DNA from: Clostridia bacterium
Lineage (GTDB): Bacteria > Bacillota > Clostridia > UMGS1840
DNA length: 64,000 nucleotides
Assembly (NCBI GenBank): GCA_017625695.1
Contig: JAGAKI010000058.1
Coordinates: 1-64,000 of the forward strand
Reading direction: 5' to 3'
The stretch's first letter is position 1. Every line of letters begins with the position of its first letter. The position numbers and the translations under genes were made by a program. Below are positions 1-10,401 of the stretch, piece after piece. Under the pieces are notes generated by a model. It was not told where the DNA came from and searched no databases. It saw nothing but the letters and a program-made list of their open reading frames with translations.

Positions 1-233
1 CCCAATACACCGCTATAAGCCGAATTTACAGTAAGGGTAGCAGATTGACCGGCATTTAACAGACCCGGACCATCAACGGCACCTAAATATGAAGAAAATC
101 CATCTTGCAGCGAAGAATTACCAACCCAAGTCAAGCCACCAGGAAGAGTGGGTGTGGGTGTGGGAGCAGAAGTTGCAACAGGAGTTGCAGTAGGCACTGC
201 TGTGGGTTTTACTGTAGGAGTGGGAGTGGGGCT
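1..233. repeat. Intragenic direct repeat, copy A (537-bp offset)
   Basis: This stretch matches 538-770 at an offset of 537 bp (179 codons) with only a few mismatches. It encodes the end of one module and a Pro/Thr linker of the secreted protein. Because it begins at the window edge, more copies may lie outside. Confidence 0.9.
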
Positions 234-1901
234 TGGCACGGGGGTGGTATCGGGTTCAGTAACATCAAACTGACCTACCAGAGGCAGATATACTAATGAA
301 TCAAATCCATCCGCATTCAGATATGCAAAGTCAATTTTTCCAAGGTTAATGTTGTTGGGACCCAAGTTGGTAACGGTCAGGGTGTTTGCACCTTGTTGCA
401 GATACAAGGGACGATCCAACAGTTCGTCGTCACACCAAGCGGTTTCTGTGCCGGTAAACGGAATATCGCAATAATAATTGCCTGCTGCCATTCTCAGAGT
501 GGAAGCACCGCCTAAGCCGTCAACACGAACCTGTGCACCCAATACACCGCTATAAGCCGAATTTACAGTAAGGGTAGCAGATTGACCGGCATTTAACAGA
601 CCCGGACCATCAACGGCACCTAAATATGAAGAAAATCCATCTTGCTGCGAAGAATTACCAACCCAAGTCAAGCCACCAGGAAGAGTGGGAGTGGGTGTGG
701 GAGCAGAAGTTGCAACAGGAGTTGCAGTAGGCACTGCTGTGGGTTCTACTGTAGGAGTGGGAGTGGGCGTTGCAGTAGGCTTTGCCGTAGGAGTGGGGGT
801 AGGTTCTACCGTAGGAGTAGGTGTGTTTGCCGGTGCCTTAGTAGGTGTAGGTGTGGGACAGAAAGTAGGAGTTGCTCCCTCTGCCGGCATATCTGCCACC
901 TTCTTCACAATAGGAAGATGGGTCAGCGTGTCAAATCCATCCTTATCCAAACGGCCAAAATCGTAGCTACCTACAGTAATTTTCGCATCCCCAACATTTT
1001 TGACGATGAAGGTGTTGTTTCCTTCTTTAAAATACATGGGCTGGTCCTGCAAGTTGTTTACGCTGTTGGACCAGTCAGGATACTGCATAAAGAACTCACA
1101 GTAATAATCGCCGCAAATCGCACGAATTACCGCTGTGCCTTCAGGAAGCTCTTTTGCTTCCAACTGCATACAGTATACTCCCGTGTAAGGAGCATTGAAA
1201 GTATAGGTTCCCCAATCACCGGGTTCCATGGTAAAAGAAGAGGAACCGATGTTGGAAGGATTTTTCGCATAGTAATCACCGGTAAAATCTGTCGAGGTAA
1301 AACTTTCTGCATAGGAGTTTGCACCTGCTTCCCACCAGAAGTTACCCCACCAGAGCACTTCGCCCTTGTCCGGATAATCTGCCGGGGTTCCGCTTCCAAC
1401 GGATGAAGATAAAATCAGCTCACGGTAGTTAAAATAATTACCATTGTTCTGGATAACAATTTCGTTAACGCCTTCATTTAAATAGAAAGAACATAAATTG
1501 GTTAATTCCGTGAAGTTTAACACACCGGATGTGGAGGGAAGAGAGGTATCGTACGAGGTACCATTCACCTTCACAGTGATGGAAGTCTTAGCGGAAGTTC
1601 CCGCATCCATCGCTAAAGAATAGGTTCCTGCAGTTTCCACATTGAAACGGTAGGTCAACCATTCAGATTTAAGCATTTCCACAAAAGTGCCATAGTTTCC
1701 GCTATACACTTCCACGGGAAAATATTTCTGCATATACCATGTGTTATCAAAACCATTGGGAGAGGTATCGCCATATTCCCCGCTTGTCAAACTAAAATCT
1801 GTTGCCAAAATACTAATTTCTGTGTACGCAAATGCGGTCAATCCTGCAAACACACTACACAACATTGCAATTACAAGAATTGAAGATAGTAATTTTTTCA
1901 T
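1..1901 (-). CDS. Secreted modular protein with Pro/Thr linkers (3' end outside window)
   Basis: The reading frame starts at ATG 1901 (AAAGGA ribosome site just upstream) and is still open at base 1, so the C-terminus is missing; about 633 residues are visible. It begins MKKLLSSILVIAMLCSVFAG, a signal peptide. Then come beta-sandwich-like modules with the phrases AGTYSLAMDAG, TGVYCMQLEAK and SGVLGAQVRVDG, which recur in carbohydrate-binding proteins. Pro/Thr-rich linkers lie near residues 335-405 and 545-585. The second linker and the following module repeat the first almost exactly at the DNA level (see the repeat entries). No catalytic motif is seen in the visible part. It is probably an extracellular glycan-binding or structural protein of the same locus as the two large genes upstream. 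The carbohydrate-binding role is inferred from module style and context. Confidence 0.75.
   Translation of the reverse strand, partial: MKKLLSSILVIAMLCSVFAGLTAFAYTEISILATDFSLTSGEYGDTSPNGFDNTWYMQKYFPVEVYSGNYGTFVEMLKSEWLTYRFNVETAGTYSLAMDAGTSAKTSITVKVNGTSYDTSLPSTSGVLNFTELTNLCSFYLNEGVNEIVIQNNGNYFNYRELILSSSVGSGTPADYPDKGEVLWWGNFWWEAGANSYAESFTSTDFTGDYYAKNPSNIGSSSFTMEPGDWGTYTFNAPYTGVYCMQLEAKELPEGTAVIRAICGDYYCEFFMQYPDWSNSVNNLQDQPMYFKEGNNTFIVKNVGDAKITVGSYDFGRLDKDGFDTLTHLPIVKKVADMPAEGATPTFCPTPTPTKAPANTPTPTVEPTPTPTAKPTATPTPTPTVEPTAVPTATPVATSAPTPTPTLPGGLTWVGNSSQQDGFSSYLGAVDGPGLLNAGQSATLTVNSAYSGVLGAQVRVDGLGGASTLRMAAGNYYCDIPFTGTETAWCDDELLDRPLYLQQGANTLTVTNLGPNNINLGKIDFAYLNADGFDSLVYLPLVGQFDVTEPDTTPVPSPTPTPTVKPTAVPTATPVATSAPTPTPTLPGGLTWVGNSSLQDGFSSYLGAVDGPGLLNAGQSATLTVNSAYSGVL
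538..770. repeat. Intragenic direct repeat, copy B
   Basis: This is the second copy of the repeat at 1-233. The offset is a whole number of codons, so gain or loss of units keeps the frame. Confidence 0.9.
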
Positions 1902-2067
1902 AAATTTTTAGATGTCCTTTCATTAATTTTTTAAGACCTATAATTTCTTTGATGTCGCAATTCTACAGAGGAAAATTTCTCTAAAAAAATGAATGATGAT
2001 CAAGTAGAGGAATTTTCCTCAATAGAGTTGCTTTTTTAGGATTTTCTATCACTATTTAACATTTGGG

Positions 2068-2094
2068 TCGGCAGGAGCAAAGCACTCCTGCCGA
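2068..2094 (-). other. GC-rich hairpin downstream of the 2253-5678 gene
   Basis: A 10-bp perfect stem (TCGGCAGGAG / CTCCTGCCGA) lies in the 351-bp gap between two surface-protein genes. There is no U-tract on the minus-strand side, so it does not look like an ordinary terminator for the minus-strand operon. The rest of the gap holds a 10-bp inverted repeat (1968-1977 and 2011-2020) in the leader of the next gene and a REP-like structured repeat at 2180-2237. Confidence 0.5.
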
Positions 2095-2179
2095 GTCCCT
2101 CTTGTTTGTTTTGTTTTTTTGCCTTCACGCTATTTTTGATAATGGCGTGAGAAAAATCGAACTAAAATTCGGGAATCGA

Positions 2180-2237
2180 ACCTACAGGGGTTACCCGAAG
2201 CTGTACCAAGTGTACAGCGAGCGGTGAGATTCCCGGA
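2180..2237. repeat. Structured intergenic repeat (CCCGAA-hairpin-GAGCGG type)
   Basis: An outer stem CGGGAATC / GATTCCCG encloses CCCGAA, a perfect hairpin GCTGTAC-CAAGT-GTACAGC, and GAGCGGTGA. The same skeleton with different stem bases recurs at 55330-55530 and about 59965-60030. Confidence 0.6.
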
Positions 2238-2252
2238 TGATAGGAAGATTTT

Positions 2253-5200
2253 TTAGAATACGGGTTTCAAGCCGTTAAAGCCATCCCATACAAATACTTT
2301 GATTACGTCGCCATCTTCGGGAACGTAGTCGTATAAAGTTGCTTCTACAGGTACATAAGAACCGGTAGATTCTGCATAATCCAGATAGCCTTCACCCATC
2401 ATGTATAATACATTCTGACCGGTTGTTGCATCGGGAGTATAAACTGCAACTAATACAGTAGTACCAACTTCGTTCCAGTCACCAACCTGAACGGTATATA
2501 CTAAGGAACCGGTGCCGTCATCTGCAACAGTGATCATATCTTTTGCAAAGTTATATGCAGTTTTGACATCGTCATAGGTTTCATATGCACCGGATTCTAA
2601 CATAGCACAGTTGAGCAGAGCATTGTACGCATATTCAGGATAAATGAAATCTGTTTCGGGAGATACGGTGATGTCGGAAGTTAACACATCTTCAAATTCG
2701 TCTAAAGCTGCTGCAATATCTTCAGTGGTTTCTGCAGACTGCATTGCTGCTAAGAATAAGTCCTGACGGGTCAGGGTGGTAAATTCAAAGCTGTGAACGT
2801 GAGTCATCATCATAGTGGTGGTTCCTGCATCTTTGTTTTCGGTGTAGGTGAAGGTCATAGTGTAGTCGCCAGCCGGTAAGAATACTTTATCAGGAGTGAT
2901 GGTTACACTTGCAACTTGGTTTTCGTTACCGAAGTAAGGCAATTCACCATCTACCATTACGATTTCTTCATTCACGCCGTCATTCATAGTAATTTTTACA
3001 TCGGGAGTCAGCGGAACAGTAGCAGTCATAACAAGACCATAGTAGTCATCTGCCGGAATGGTGATATTATACTGATAGGTCAGAGTGTTTGCTGCACTGT
3101 CAGCAATATCAGCAACATGGATACCATAGTGGTTATTTCTTACAGTATATTTTTCGATTGCACTCAAATCTGCAGGAGCACCAACATAGTTATGTGCCTG
3201 AACAAATGCAGAGGGAAGAATTCCAGTAGTATCTTCTACGTAAGAGAAACCAATTCTCTGTAAGTACATCCAACCGGCGCCTAAGTTCTGAACCCAAACG
3301 GAGTTTACACCTTCTTCTAAATAAACGGTGCCGCCTGAGATGGTTCTGTAGTTATCGGGGCTTGTAGGATGTGCAACTTTTGCAACAGAATCTTTGGTTT
3401 CTACTGCGATGGTAGCTTCAGCACCATAAACAGCTGCGGTGGTGTATACCTGATAGTAACCTGCAATTTTTGCAGTTACTTCAAATCTCTGCCAGCAACC
3501 GGACAGTAACTGACAACCGATAGAGCTACCTAAAACAGGAGCATTAGCATTGGTCAACCAGTAATCATATTCTCTGCCACCAGCGGTTAAGGTATCGGTG
3601 TAGGGATTGATTACCAGGTCAGACGGAGGAGTTTTGGTTAAGTCATCCATGGTGATGGTAGCTTTTTCTTCCTCGCTTAACAGTTTGAATTCTAAGGCCC
3701 ACAGAACGTGGTGAGTACCACCTGCGCTAACAGAAACTTTGTTGATACCTTCTTTTAAGTATACATACTGGTATTCGCCGTTAGCATCGGTTGCTCTCCA
3801 AGCACCGAAGTCGTCTGCAGTTGAGGTAGCCAACTGTGCACGGTAACCTTCGTCACCGTCGGTATCGATGGTGATGGTGGGGAACACAGGACCAAGGGTA
3901 CCACCGATTTTTGCCTGTACTCTGTAGATACCGGGGTATGCACATCTTACATCATAGGTCATGGAAGAACCTGCATACTGAACAACTGCTTCATACGCAC
4001 CATACTGATAGAAACCGTCTTCATTGGTTCTGTCGGTATAGGGTCTGATGATCAGGTCAGTAGCTTCATCGGGAGCATCGTTTACATTGTTGTTCTGATC
4101 TAAATAGTCGTCGGAGTTATTTAACTGATAGAAGGTTGCGTTTACAAATTCAACGTCACCGGTAGCTTTGATTACGTTATCGCCTTCTGCTAAATAGATG
4201 TAAGCAGGAGTGAAATCAGAATAATCAAAGGTTACATAGTCTAATGCTTCGGTGGTTAAAGTTAAAGTATTGCCGTCTGCTACATCAGCATATACTAAGT
4301 ACATGCCTGCTGCAGGAGCGGTTACAGTGTAATTTACCCAAATGCCATCTAAGTCAATACCATTTTCGGTGTAGGGGACTGCCATAAAGTATTCATTGTA
4401 TCTTAAAGCGGTGATGCTACCTTCGTAGCCGGTAAATCCTGTAAATGTGTCAACCATACCTTCCCAACCTTCAGGATCAACACCTGCAGGATTTTCGGGA
4501 GTTCCAACGTATTCTAATAATTTCATAGAATCAGCAATGATACCGAAGTCATTATTTTCGTAGGTTGCACCGTAGCTACCAACGTTAGAAATGGTGATTT
4601 CGTTTGCACCTGCCTGCAGGTAAATTAAATCGTCACCACGGAAGTCCTGTGCGTTGGACCAAGTGGGCACCCAGGTACCGCGGTTAGGAATGTTGTGCTG
4701 AGAATAGTAAGCCACACCGTTAACGATGTTTTCCATCTGCAAGGTGGTTGCACCTTCTGCAGCAGATGCTTTCACCTGTGCACCATAAACGCCTTCATTT
4801 GTAACAGTTACAGTGTAGGTTACAGCAGCACCGGGTGCTAAATAAACAGCACTTGCCTGGCCTTTGTTGGGGATAGAGGAAGAACCTTCGGTTCCCCAGT
4901 CAGTACCGAATAATTCAGTACCTTCATCGGAAGACATATTGGGCATGAATGCATCAATAGTGAGTGCTTCTGCATCAAAGTTTACATCGGGATGATTTTC
5001 AACCACGCCGTCCCATCCTTCGGGGAAGTAGGGCTTAGCAGTCGGTTCGGGAGTCGGTTCGGGAGTCGGTTCGGGAGTGGGTTCCACCAGATCTTCTGCT
5101 AATTTTACTAAGGGCAGAAAATCTAAGGATTTTTGTGCACTGGTAGCATTCAATTCACCAAAGTCGATAGAACCAATAGTACCGTTATAGTTACCAACCA

Positions 5201-5678
5201 GCTTGAATTTCAGCACGTTGGTACCTGCTTTTAAGTACATGGGCTGGTCCTGTTTACAACCGGAAGACCAGCTGGCAGCGGTGATGTTGTATTCTGCTGC
5301 ATAGCCTTCGTCACTGGTTACATGCATTACAAAGGGGAAACCAGCCGCCCAGTCGGTTCTCAGCTGCATTGCATATACGCCGGTATAGGGCATATCAACA
5401 ACGATGTACGCCCAGTCACCGACAACCATGGTGAAGCTGCCGTCTGCACCCCAGGGGTTTGAGGAGGTTGCCTGATAGTCAACGCCTGCTTCTGCAGCGT
5501 CACCATTGCGGATAGCACCTTTGATGCTGTTCACGGTAGAAACGTAAGTGCCGTTTTGGTACTCGGCACCCAAGTCACCGAATGCGCCGGGCCAGGTGGG
5601 AGCTGCAAAAACGTTTGTGATGCTTACCATACTGAGTAACATACAGATGGTTAAGCAAATACTAATGAGTTTTTTCAT
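2253..5678 (-). CDS. Large secreted modular protein, paralogue of the next gene upstream
   Basis: This is a 1141-residue protein with a clear signal peptide (MKKLISICLTICMLLSMVS, cleavage near the AAP at about residue 26). The N-terminal third holds beta-sandwich-like modules (TGVYAMQLRTDW, EGVYGAQVKAS), separated near residue 200 by a linker PTPEPTPEPTPEPTAKP. Further modules follow (AGMYLVYADV, PGIYRVQAKIGG, AGYYQVYTTAAV). A conserved C-terminal region (ETDFIYPEYAYNALLNCAML) ends in VFVWDGFNGLKPVF, a closing motif of the WD-x-x-x-x-LKP type seen in many Clostridia surface proteins. Most modules align one-to-one with the 1450-residue neighbour, so the two arose by duplication. No SLH, dockerin or sortase signal is seen. 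Start: ATG after AAAGGACATC. Likely role, by inference, is extracellular glycan binding or scaffolding. Confidence 0.8.
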   Translation of the reverse strand: MKKLISICLTICMLLSMVSITNVFAAPTWPGAFGDLGAEYQNGTYVSTVNSIKGAIRNGDAAEAGVDYQATSSNPWGADGSFTMVVGDWAYIVVDMPYTGVYAMQLRTDWAAGFPFVMHVTSDEGYAAEYNITAASWSSGCKQDQPMYLKAGTNVLKFKLVGNYNGTIGSIDFGELNATSAQKSLDFLPLVKLAEDLVEPTPEPTPEPTPEPTAKPYFPEGWDGVVENHPDVNFDAEALTIDAFMPNMSSDEGTELFGTDWGTEGSSSIPNKGQASAVYLAPGAAVTYTVTVTNEGVYGAQVKASAAEGATTLQMENIVNGVAYYSQHNIPNRGTWVPTWSNAQDFRGDDLIYLQAGANEITISNVGSYGATYENNDFGIIADSMKLLEYVGTPENPAGVDPEGWEGMVDTFTGFTGYEGSITALRYNEYFMAVPYTENGIDLDGIWVNYTVTAPAAGMYLVYADVADGNTLTLTTEALDYVTFDYSDFTPAYIYLAEGDNVIKATGDVEFVNATFYQLNNSDDYLDQNNNVNDAPDEATDLIIRPYTDRTNEDGFYQYGAYEAVVQYAGSSMTYDVRCAYPGIYRVQAKIGGTLGPVFPTITIDTDGDEGYRAQLATSTADDFGAWRATDANGEYQYVYLKEGINKVSVSAGGTHHVLWALEFKLLSEEEKATITMDDLTKTPPSDLVINPYTDTLTAGGREYDYWLTNANAPVLGSSIGCQLLSGCWQRFEVTAKIAGYYQVYTTAAVYGAEATIAVETKDSVAKVAHPTSPDNYRTISGGTVYLEEGVNSVWVQNLGAGWMYLQRIGFSYVEDTTGILPSAFVQAHNYVGAPADLSAIEKYTVRNNHYGIHVADIADSAANTLTYQYNITIPADDYYGLVMTATVPLTPDVKITMNDGVNEEIVMVDGELPYFGNENQVASVTITPDKVFLPAGDYTMTFTYTENKDAGTTTMMMTHVHSFEFTTLTRQDLFLAAMQSAETTEDIAAALDEFEDVLTSDITVSPETDFIYPEYAYNALLNCAMLESGAYETYDDVKTAYNFAKDMITVADDGTGSLVYTVQVGDWNEVGTTVLVAVYTPDATTGQNVLYMMGEGYLDYAESTGSYVPVEATLYDYVPEDGDVIKVFVWDGFNGLKPVF

Positions 5679-5856
5679 AGTTTTGATGTCCTTTCTTTTT
5701 TATAAATATATTTATTTTTTTTTTTTTTGAAAAGAAAAAATTAGGAACATCGTAAAAGCTGTAAAACTTTAGTTGTAAAAGGCGATATTTTCTAAAAATA
5801 TTGCTTTTGTCATTTTTACGATTATTGTATGTTTGAGCTTAAACTTTTATCAGGGT

Positions 5857-5880
5857 CCGGCAGAGGTCACCCTCTACCGG
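5857..5880 (-). other. GC-rich hairpin downstream of the 5904-10256 gene
   Basis: The stem CCGGCAGAGG / CCTCTACCGG has one mismatch and a 4-base loop. It sits just after the stop codon of the upstream gene, without a U-tract on the transcribed strand. A similar hairpin follows each of the three large surface genes. Confidence 0.45.
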
Positions 5881-5903
5881 CTCCTTTTTGTTACGTTTTT
5901 GTA

Positions 5904-8900
5904 TTAGAATACAGGTTTCAAGCCGTCAAAACTATCCCAAATGAATACTTTGATGATATCGCCGGGTTCGGGGATGTAATCATATACAGGAACTTCTACG
6001 GAAATATAAGATCCAATAGCTTCACTGTAATCCAGATATCCTTCACCCATCAGATATAATACATTCTGACCGGTTGTTTCATCGGGAGTGTAAACCGCAA
6101 CTAATACAGTAGTTCCAACTTCATTCCAGTCACCAACCTGAACATTATAAACCAAAGTACCGGAACCATCATCAGATGCAGAAATCATATTTTTCGCAAA
6201 ATCATATGCAGTTTTCACATCTTCGTAGGTTTCATATGCACCGGTTTCCAACATTGCACAGTTTAACAGTGCATTGTATGCATATTCAGGATAGATAAAG
6301 TCGGTGTCGGGAGTTGCAGTAATATCAGAAGTTAATACATCTCTGAATTCTTCTAATGCTGCTTTAATATCGTCGGTAGTGATTGCAGACTGCATCGCTG
6401 CCAGGAACATATCCTGACGGGTTAAAGTAGTGAACTCGAAGCTATGAACGTGAGTCATCATTGCTGCAACGTCAGCCGCATCATTATTTTCGGTTAATGC
6501 AAAAGTCATAATGTATTCGCCTGCCGGTAAGAACACTTTATCTTCTGTCAGGGTTACACTTGCAGACTGATTTTCATTACCGAAGAAAGGCAGCTCGCCA
6601 TCTACCAGAATGATATCGTCATTCACGCCGTCAGACAGAGTCACAACTACTGTGGGAGTCAGCGGAACCGTACCAGTCATAACCAAACCGTAGTAATCTT
6701 CTGCGGGGATGGTTACATTGTACTGGTAAGTGATGGTGTTTGCAGTAGTATCAGCGGTGTTTGCAACATGAATACCGTGGTAGTTGTTTCTTACGGTATA
6801 TTCGGGAATCTGATTCACTGCTTCAGGTCTGCCGATGTAGTCAAAGCCCTGAATAAATGCACCGGGAGCAACTTCGGTGGTATCTTCCATATAAATGAAA
6901 GTAACTCCTTTTAAGAAAATCCAGTTGGGACCGTCATTACGAACCCAAACAGAGTTTACACCTTCTTTTAAGGTAATATAACCACCTGTGGATTCAATGT
7001 AGTTATCAGGACTTGATTGATGTGCAGTAACCGCTTTAGAATCAATGGTTTCAACGGAAATAGCAGTTCCGGTTTCCCCATAGGTTGCTGCTAACGTGGT
7101 AACCTGATAAGTACCTGCAATTTTTGCAGTTACTTCAAATCTCTGCCATTCGCCTGCTCGTAACTGAGTACCGTGACCGGAGCCAATGGGAGGAGTCGTA
7201 TTGCTGTAGAAATGGAAATCATATCCCATACCACCTTCGGTCAAGGTGTCGGTGTAAGGATTAATCGTAATCGGTCTGGGAGGAGTCAGCTTACAGTCAT
7301 CGATGGTAACGGTAGCTTCTTCTTCCGGAGTTAACAGACAGAATTCCAATGCCCACAATTCGTGGTGAGTGGAACCTGCAGTAACATCAACATGGTTAAT
7401 CCCTTCTTTCAAGTATACGTACTGCGTAGCACCGTCAGCATCGGTACCCATCCAGATAGCAGCTGCAGAATGGGATGCTAAAATCTGAGCACGGTAACCG
7501 TCGTCGCCGTCGGTATCAATGGTAATGGTGGGATATTCGCTACCACCTTCGGTACCGCCAACTGTACCGCCGATTTTTGCCTGTACTCTATAGATACCGG
7601 GGAACAGAACGTTTACTTCATAAGATACTTTAGAACCGCCACCCTGAACAATTGCAGCATCGTTGGGGTCATAGGGATACTGATACCAGTAACCTTCGCC
7701 TGCAACCATATCATCCATCGGATTGATTGCAATGTTATAGGGTTCGGTAGGATCAAAATTGCTGTTTAATCTCTGAGATTCATATGCATCAGAGTTGGTT
7801 AACTGATAGAAGTTAGCCGCAGTGAAGATAGAAGCGTCTTTACCGGTTACGGTAATTACGTTATCACCATCTTCTAAGTAGATGTACTGAACAGGTGCAC
7901 TGGTTGCATTGTATTCAACATAGTCACCGGTTGCAGTTTCCAAATGTACAAAACCAGAGGTTTCTGCTTCTACCAGATACATCCCTGCTTCAGGAGCAGT
8001 TACGGTATAGTTTACCCAGATATCATCTGCTAAAACAACACCGTCATCTCCATAGGGCAGATAGTATTCTAACCAGGTATAAGTAGTTGCGGAAGTTACG
8101 CCGTAAGTCCAGGGATTTAAGGTTTTATCCCAATCGGGCCATCCAACCACACTTCCCTGCCAGCCTTCGGGTGCAGAACCTTCCACGTTGTCGGCAGTAC
8201 CAAGATGCTGGAGATATGTGTCATTATTTTCTAACGGTAAAATATCGAATTCGTAGAATACAACACCGCCGGGTCCTGCATTGTATACAGTAACTTCATT
8301 GGTGCCTTCCTGCAAGTAAATGAAATCATCACAACCGGTGTTGTAAGTCCATTCCATACCCCAGGTACCACGAGGAGCGATATTATGCTGCGTGTAATAC
8401 TCTTCGCCGTCTACATTGGTGATAATCTGCAATGCAGCGTTAGCGTAGCTGTCCTGACCGTAACGAACCAGAGATGCATATACAGCAGTTTCGGGAATGT
8501 TGGTCAGAGTGTAGGTTGCATAAGCACCTGCAGGTAAGAAAATACCTTCGGTACCTTTGGTCAGTACATCGCCGGTTTCATCTTCATAACCCCAGTCAGT
8601 ACCTAATAATTCCATACCTTCATCGGAAGACATATTGGGAGTGAATGCATCCATATGAATAACTTCTGCATCTGCATTATAATCGGGGTGGTTATCTACC
8701 ACGCCATCCCAGCCTTCAGGGAAGTAACCGTAGTCCATAGTGGGAGCATCACCAACGAACGGTTTCAGATTTGCCAGGTTGGTCTGAGCTTCCCATTTGG
8801 GATTTTTGTTGGTTGCTTCTGTACTGTTGAACGATACGTTATTTAAGATGGTGGGATTTTCCCCAACGTTTTCAATCGAAATAACGTTTTTACCTGCTCT

Positions 8901-10256
8901 TAAGTACAGAATTTCAAAGTCGTCTCCATCGGCAACAGTTGTGTAAAGGGAGTTTGAATAACCGGGTTTTGAAAGTTCTGCATAGAATCCGGTATCGGTA
9001 GAAACTTTAATGGAAACGCTATTGGCATCGCTTAAGTGGATGTAAGGATATACCAAACCGTTCCATCCGCCATACAATGCGGTATCAAAGTTCAGGGTAT
9101 AAACATCACCGGGCTGTAATTCGATTCCCATGCCGCTCTGATAGCTGTTGCCATCACCGGGAGTGATGGGCTGCTGGGGAATATCCAGCTCTTCCACGTA
9201 ATCTAAACCGCTGTTTTCCAAAGCAGTAAAGGTTACATCAACATCTGCATCGGTAGTTTCGATGATGTTTTTGCCTTTGATTAAGTATATATATTTGGTT
9301 TCGCCTGCTAAGATCACAGCTCTGGAACCGGTTTCGTTTTCGATGGTAACGTCTGCATCAGCAGTTACTTCGTAAACGCCTGCTTCTTCTGCTCTGTAGG
9401 TAAAGGTATCTTCATAAACAGAGGGAATTTCAGGTGTGGGTTCCGGAGTGGGTTCCGGAGTCGGCTCAGGAGTCGGTTCCGGAGTAGGTGTGGGATTTAG
9501 CTGTGCCAAAGTCATGGGCTTTAAGTTCGCCACATTCAGCTGAGGTCCCCAGGTTACATGATTTACCAATTCACCAACACTATGGAATCTGATAGAATAC
9601 AAGCTAATAACATTAGAGCTAATGTTTTCTAAGGTAATATTGTTCACACCTTCTCTTACATATAACATCTCAATATCATTGCCTGCAGCGTCTGTGGTTA
9701 ATCTGCTGCTGTAAGAAACGCCTGCCGGATTGTAAATATCGGCATAGAAACCTGTATCACTGGTTACTCTGAGGGTTGCTTCAGTAGTAGTAGCGAATGC
9801 AATGTACGGATACACCATACCGTTCATTGCTTTGGAAGGAGTATACTCTAAATGATAAGTTTCACCGGGTGCCAAAGTAATACCTAAACCCAACCAGCCC
9901 CATAAGTCTTCCTGTCCGGTAATAATGGGTTCGTTAGGGATGTTCACCCGATCGATATAAGATAAACCATTGTTGTCTAAATCTGTAATGGTTAAAGTAG
10001 CACCATTGGTGATGTCTACTTCGTTTGCACCTTTTACCAGATACAGATAACCGGTTCCGCCTGCCGAGAGTTCGGTAACAGATCCGATTTCGGTGGTAAT
10101 GGTAGTAGCTTTGTCAGCAGTTACTGCATACACGCCTGCATAAGGTGCATCGTTGTAATCAACTACTGCGCCGGCTGCACTTACGAAAGCAGCCTGACTC
10201 AGCCCACAGCTTAACATCATAACGAGTGCTAAGCAGATGCTAATGATTCTTTTCAT
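5904..10256 (-). CDS. Very large secreted modular protein with EPTP linker
   Basis: This is a 1450-residue protein with signal peptide MKRIISICLALVMMLSCGLS. It has two N-terminal copies of a small domain (TITTEIGSV... and TIENETGS..., each followed by YLYLVKGANEVDI or YIYLIKGKNIIET), a linker of repeated PTPE near residues 255-280, then four to five beta-sandwich-like modules. The C-terminal half is closely similar to the 1141-residue downstream gene, including VPLTPTVVVTLSDGVND, the EFTTLTRQDMFLAAMQSA helix region and the end WDSFDGLKPVF. The extra N-terminal modules account for the length difference. It has no recognisable catalytic motif and no cell-wall anchor, so it is probably secreted or held by another protein. 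It lies 227 bp downstream of the SLH enzyme gene on the same strand. Function is inferred from context only. Confidence 0.8.
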   Translation of the reverse strand: MKRIISICLALVMMLSCGLSQAAFVSAAGAVVDYNDAPYAGVYAVTADKATTITTEIGSVTELSAGGTGYLYLVKGANEVDITNGATLTITDLDNNGLSYIDRVNIPNEPIITGQEDLWGWLGLGITLAPGETYHLEYTPSKAMNGMVYPYIAFATTTEATLRVTSDTGFYADIYNPAGVSYSSRLTTDAAGNDIEMLYVREGVNNITLENISSNVISLYSIRFHSVGELVNHVTWGPQLNVANLKPMTLAQLNPTPTPEPTPEPTPEPTPEPTPEIPSVYEDTFTYRAEEAGVYEVTADADVTIENETGSRAVILAGETKYIYLIKGKNIIETTDADVDVTFTALENSGLDYVEELDIPQQPITPGDGNSYQSGMGIELQPGDVYTLNFDTALYGGWNGLVYPYIHLSDANSVSIKVSTDTGFYAELSKPGYSNSLYTTVADGDDFEILYLRAGKNVISIENVGENPTILNNVSFNSTEATNKNPKWEAQTNLANLKPFVGDAPTMDYGYFPEGWDGVVDNHPDYNADAEVIHMDAFTPNMSSDEGMELLGTDWGYEDETGDVLTKGTEGIFLPAGAYATYTLTNIPETAVYASLVRYGQDSYANAALQIITNVDGEEYYTQHNIAPRGTWGMEWTYNTGCDDFIYLQEGTNEVTVYNAGPGGVVFYEFDILPLENNDTYLQHLGTADNVEGSAPEGWQGSVVGWPDWDKTLNPWTYGVTSATTYTWLEYYLPYGDDGVVLADDIWVNYTVTAPEAGMYLVEAETSGFVHLETATGDYVEYNATSAPVQYIYLEDGDNVITVTGKDASIFTAANFYQLTNSDAYESQRLNSNFDPTEPYNIAINPMDDMVAGEGYWYQYPYDPNDAAIVQGGGSKVSYEVNVLFPGIYRVQAKIGGTVGGTEGGSEYPTITIDTDGDDGYRAQILASHSAAAIWMGTDADGATQYVYLKEGINHVDVTAGSTHHELWALEFCLLTPEEEATVTIDDCKLTPPRPITINPYTDTLTEGGMGYDFHFYSNTTPPIGSGHGTQLRAGEWQRFEVTAKIAGTYQVTTLAATYGETGTAISVETIDSKAVTAHQSSPDNYIESTGGYITLKEGVNSVWVRNDGPNWIFLKGVTFIYMEDTTEVAPGAFIQGFDYIGRPEAVNQIPEYTVRNNYHGIHVANTADTTANTITYQYNVTIPAEDYYGLVMTGTVPLTPTVVVTLSDGVNDDIILVDGELPFFGNENQSASVTLTEDKVFLPAGEYIMTFALTENNDAADVAAMMTHVHSFEFTTLTRQDMFLAAMQSAITTDDIKAALEEFRDVLTSDITATPDTDFIYPEYAYNALLNCAMLETGAYETYEDVKTAYDFAKNMISASDDGSGTLVYNVQVGDWNEVGTTVLVAVYTPDETTGQNVLYLMGEGYLDYSEAIGSYISVEVPVYDYIPEPGDIIKVFIWDSFDGLKPVF

Positions 10257-10401
10257 AATCTTTGCTGTCCTTTCCTTTATGGTATTGTTCTGTGTTTATT
10301 ACCAGTAAGTATATCAATAATATCGCTAAAGGAATCCTACGCTGTAAAGTATTCCGGTTTCTGAACCACTCAGAAATCAGGAACATAAATTTTCTTTTAT
10401 T

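Noticed and set aside
140-880. Short GTGGG/GTAGG repeats that might suggest a CRISPR or minisatellite
   Set aside because: They are the codons of the PT/TPTP linker in frame with a real gene; there are no spacers and no cas genes.
642-1406. Open reading frame on the plus strand with a low-complexity Arg/Cys/Ser-rich product
   Set aside because: It is antisense to the Pro/Thr-rich linker of the secreted protein on the minus strand; its composition is a by-product of the repeats and it has no ribosome site.
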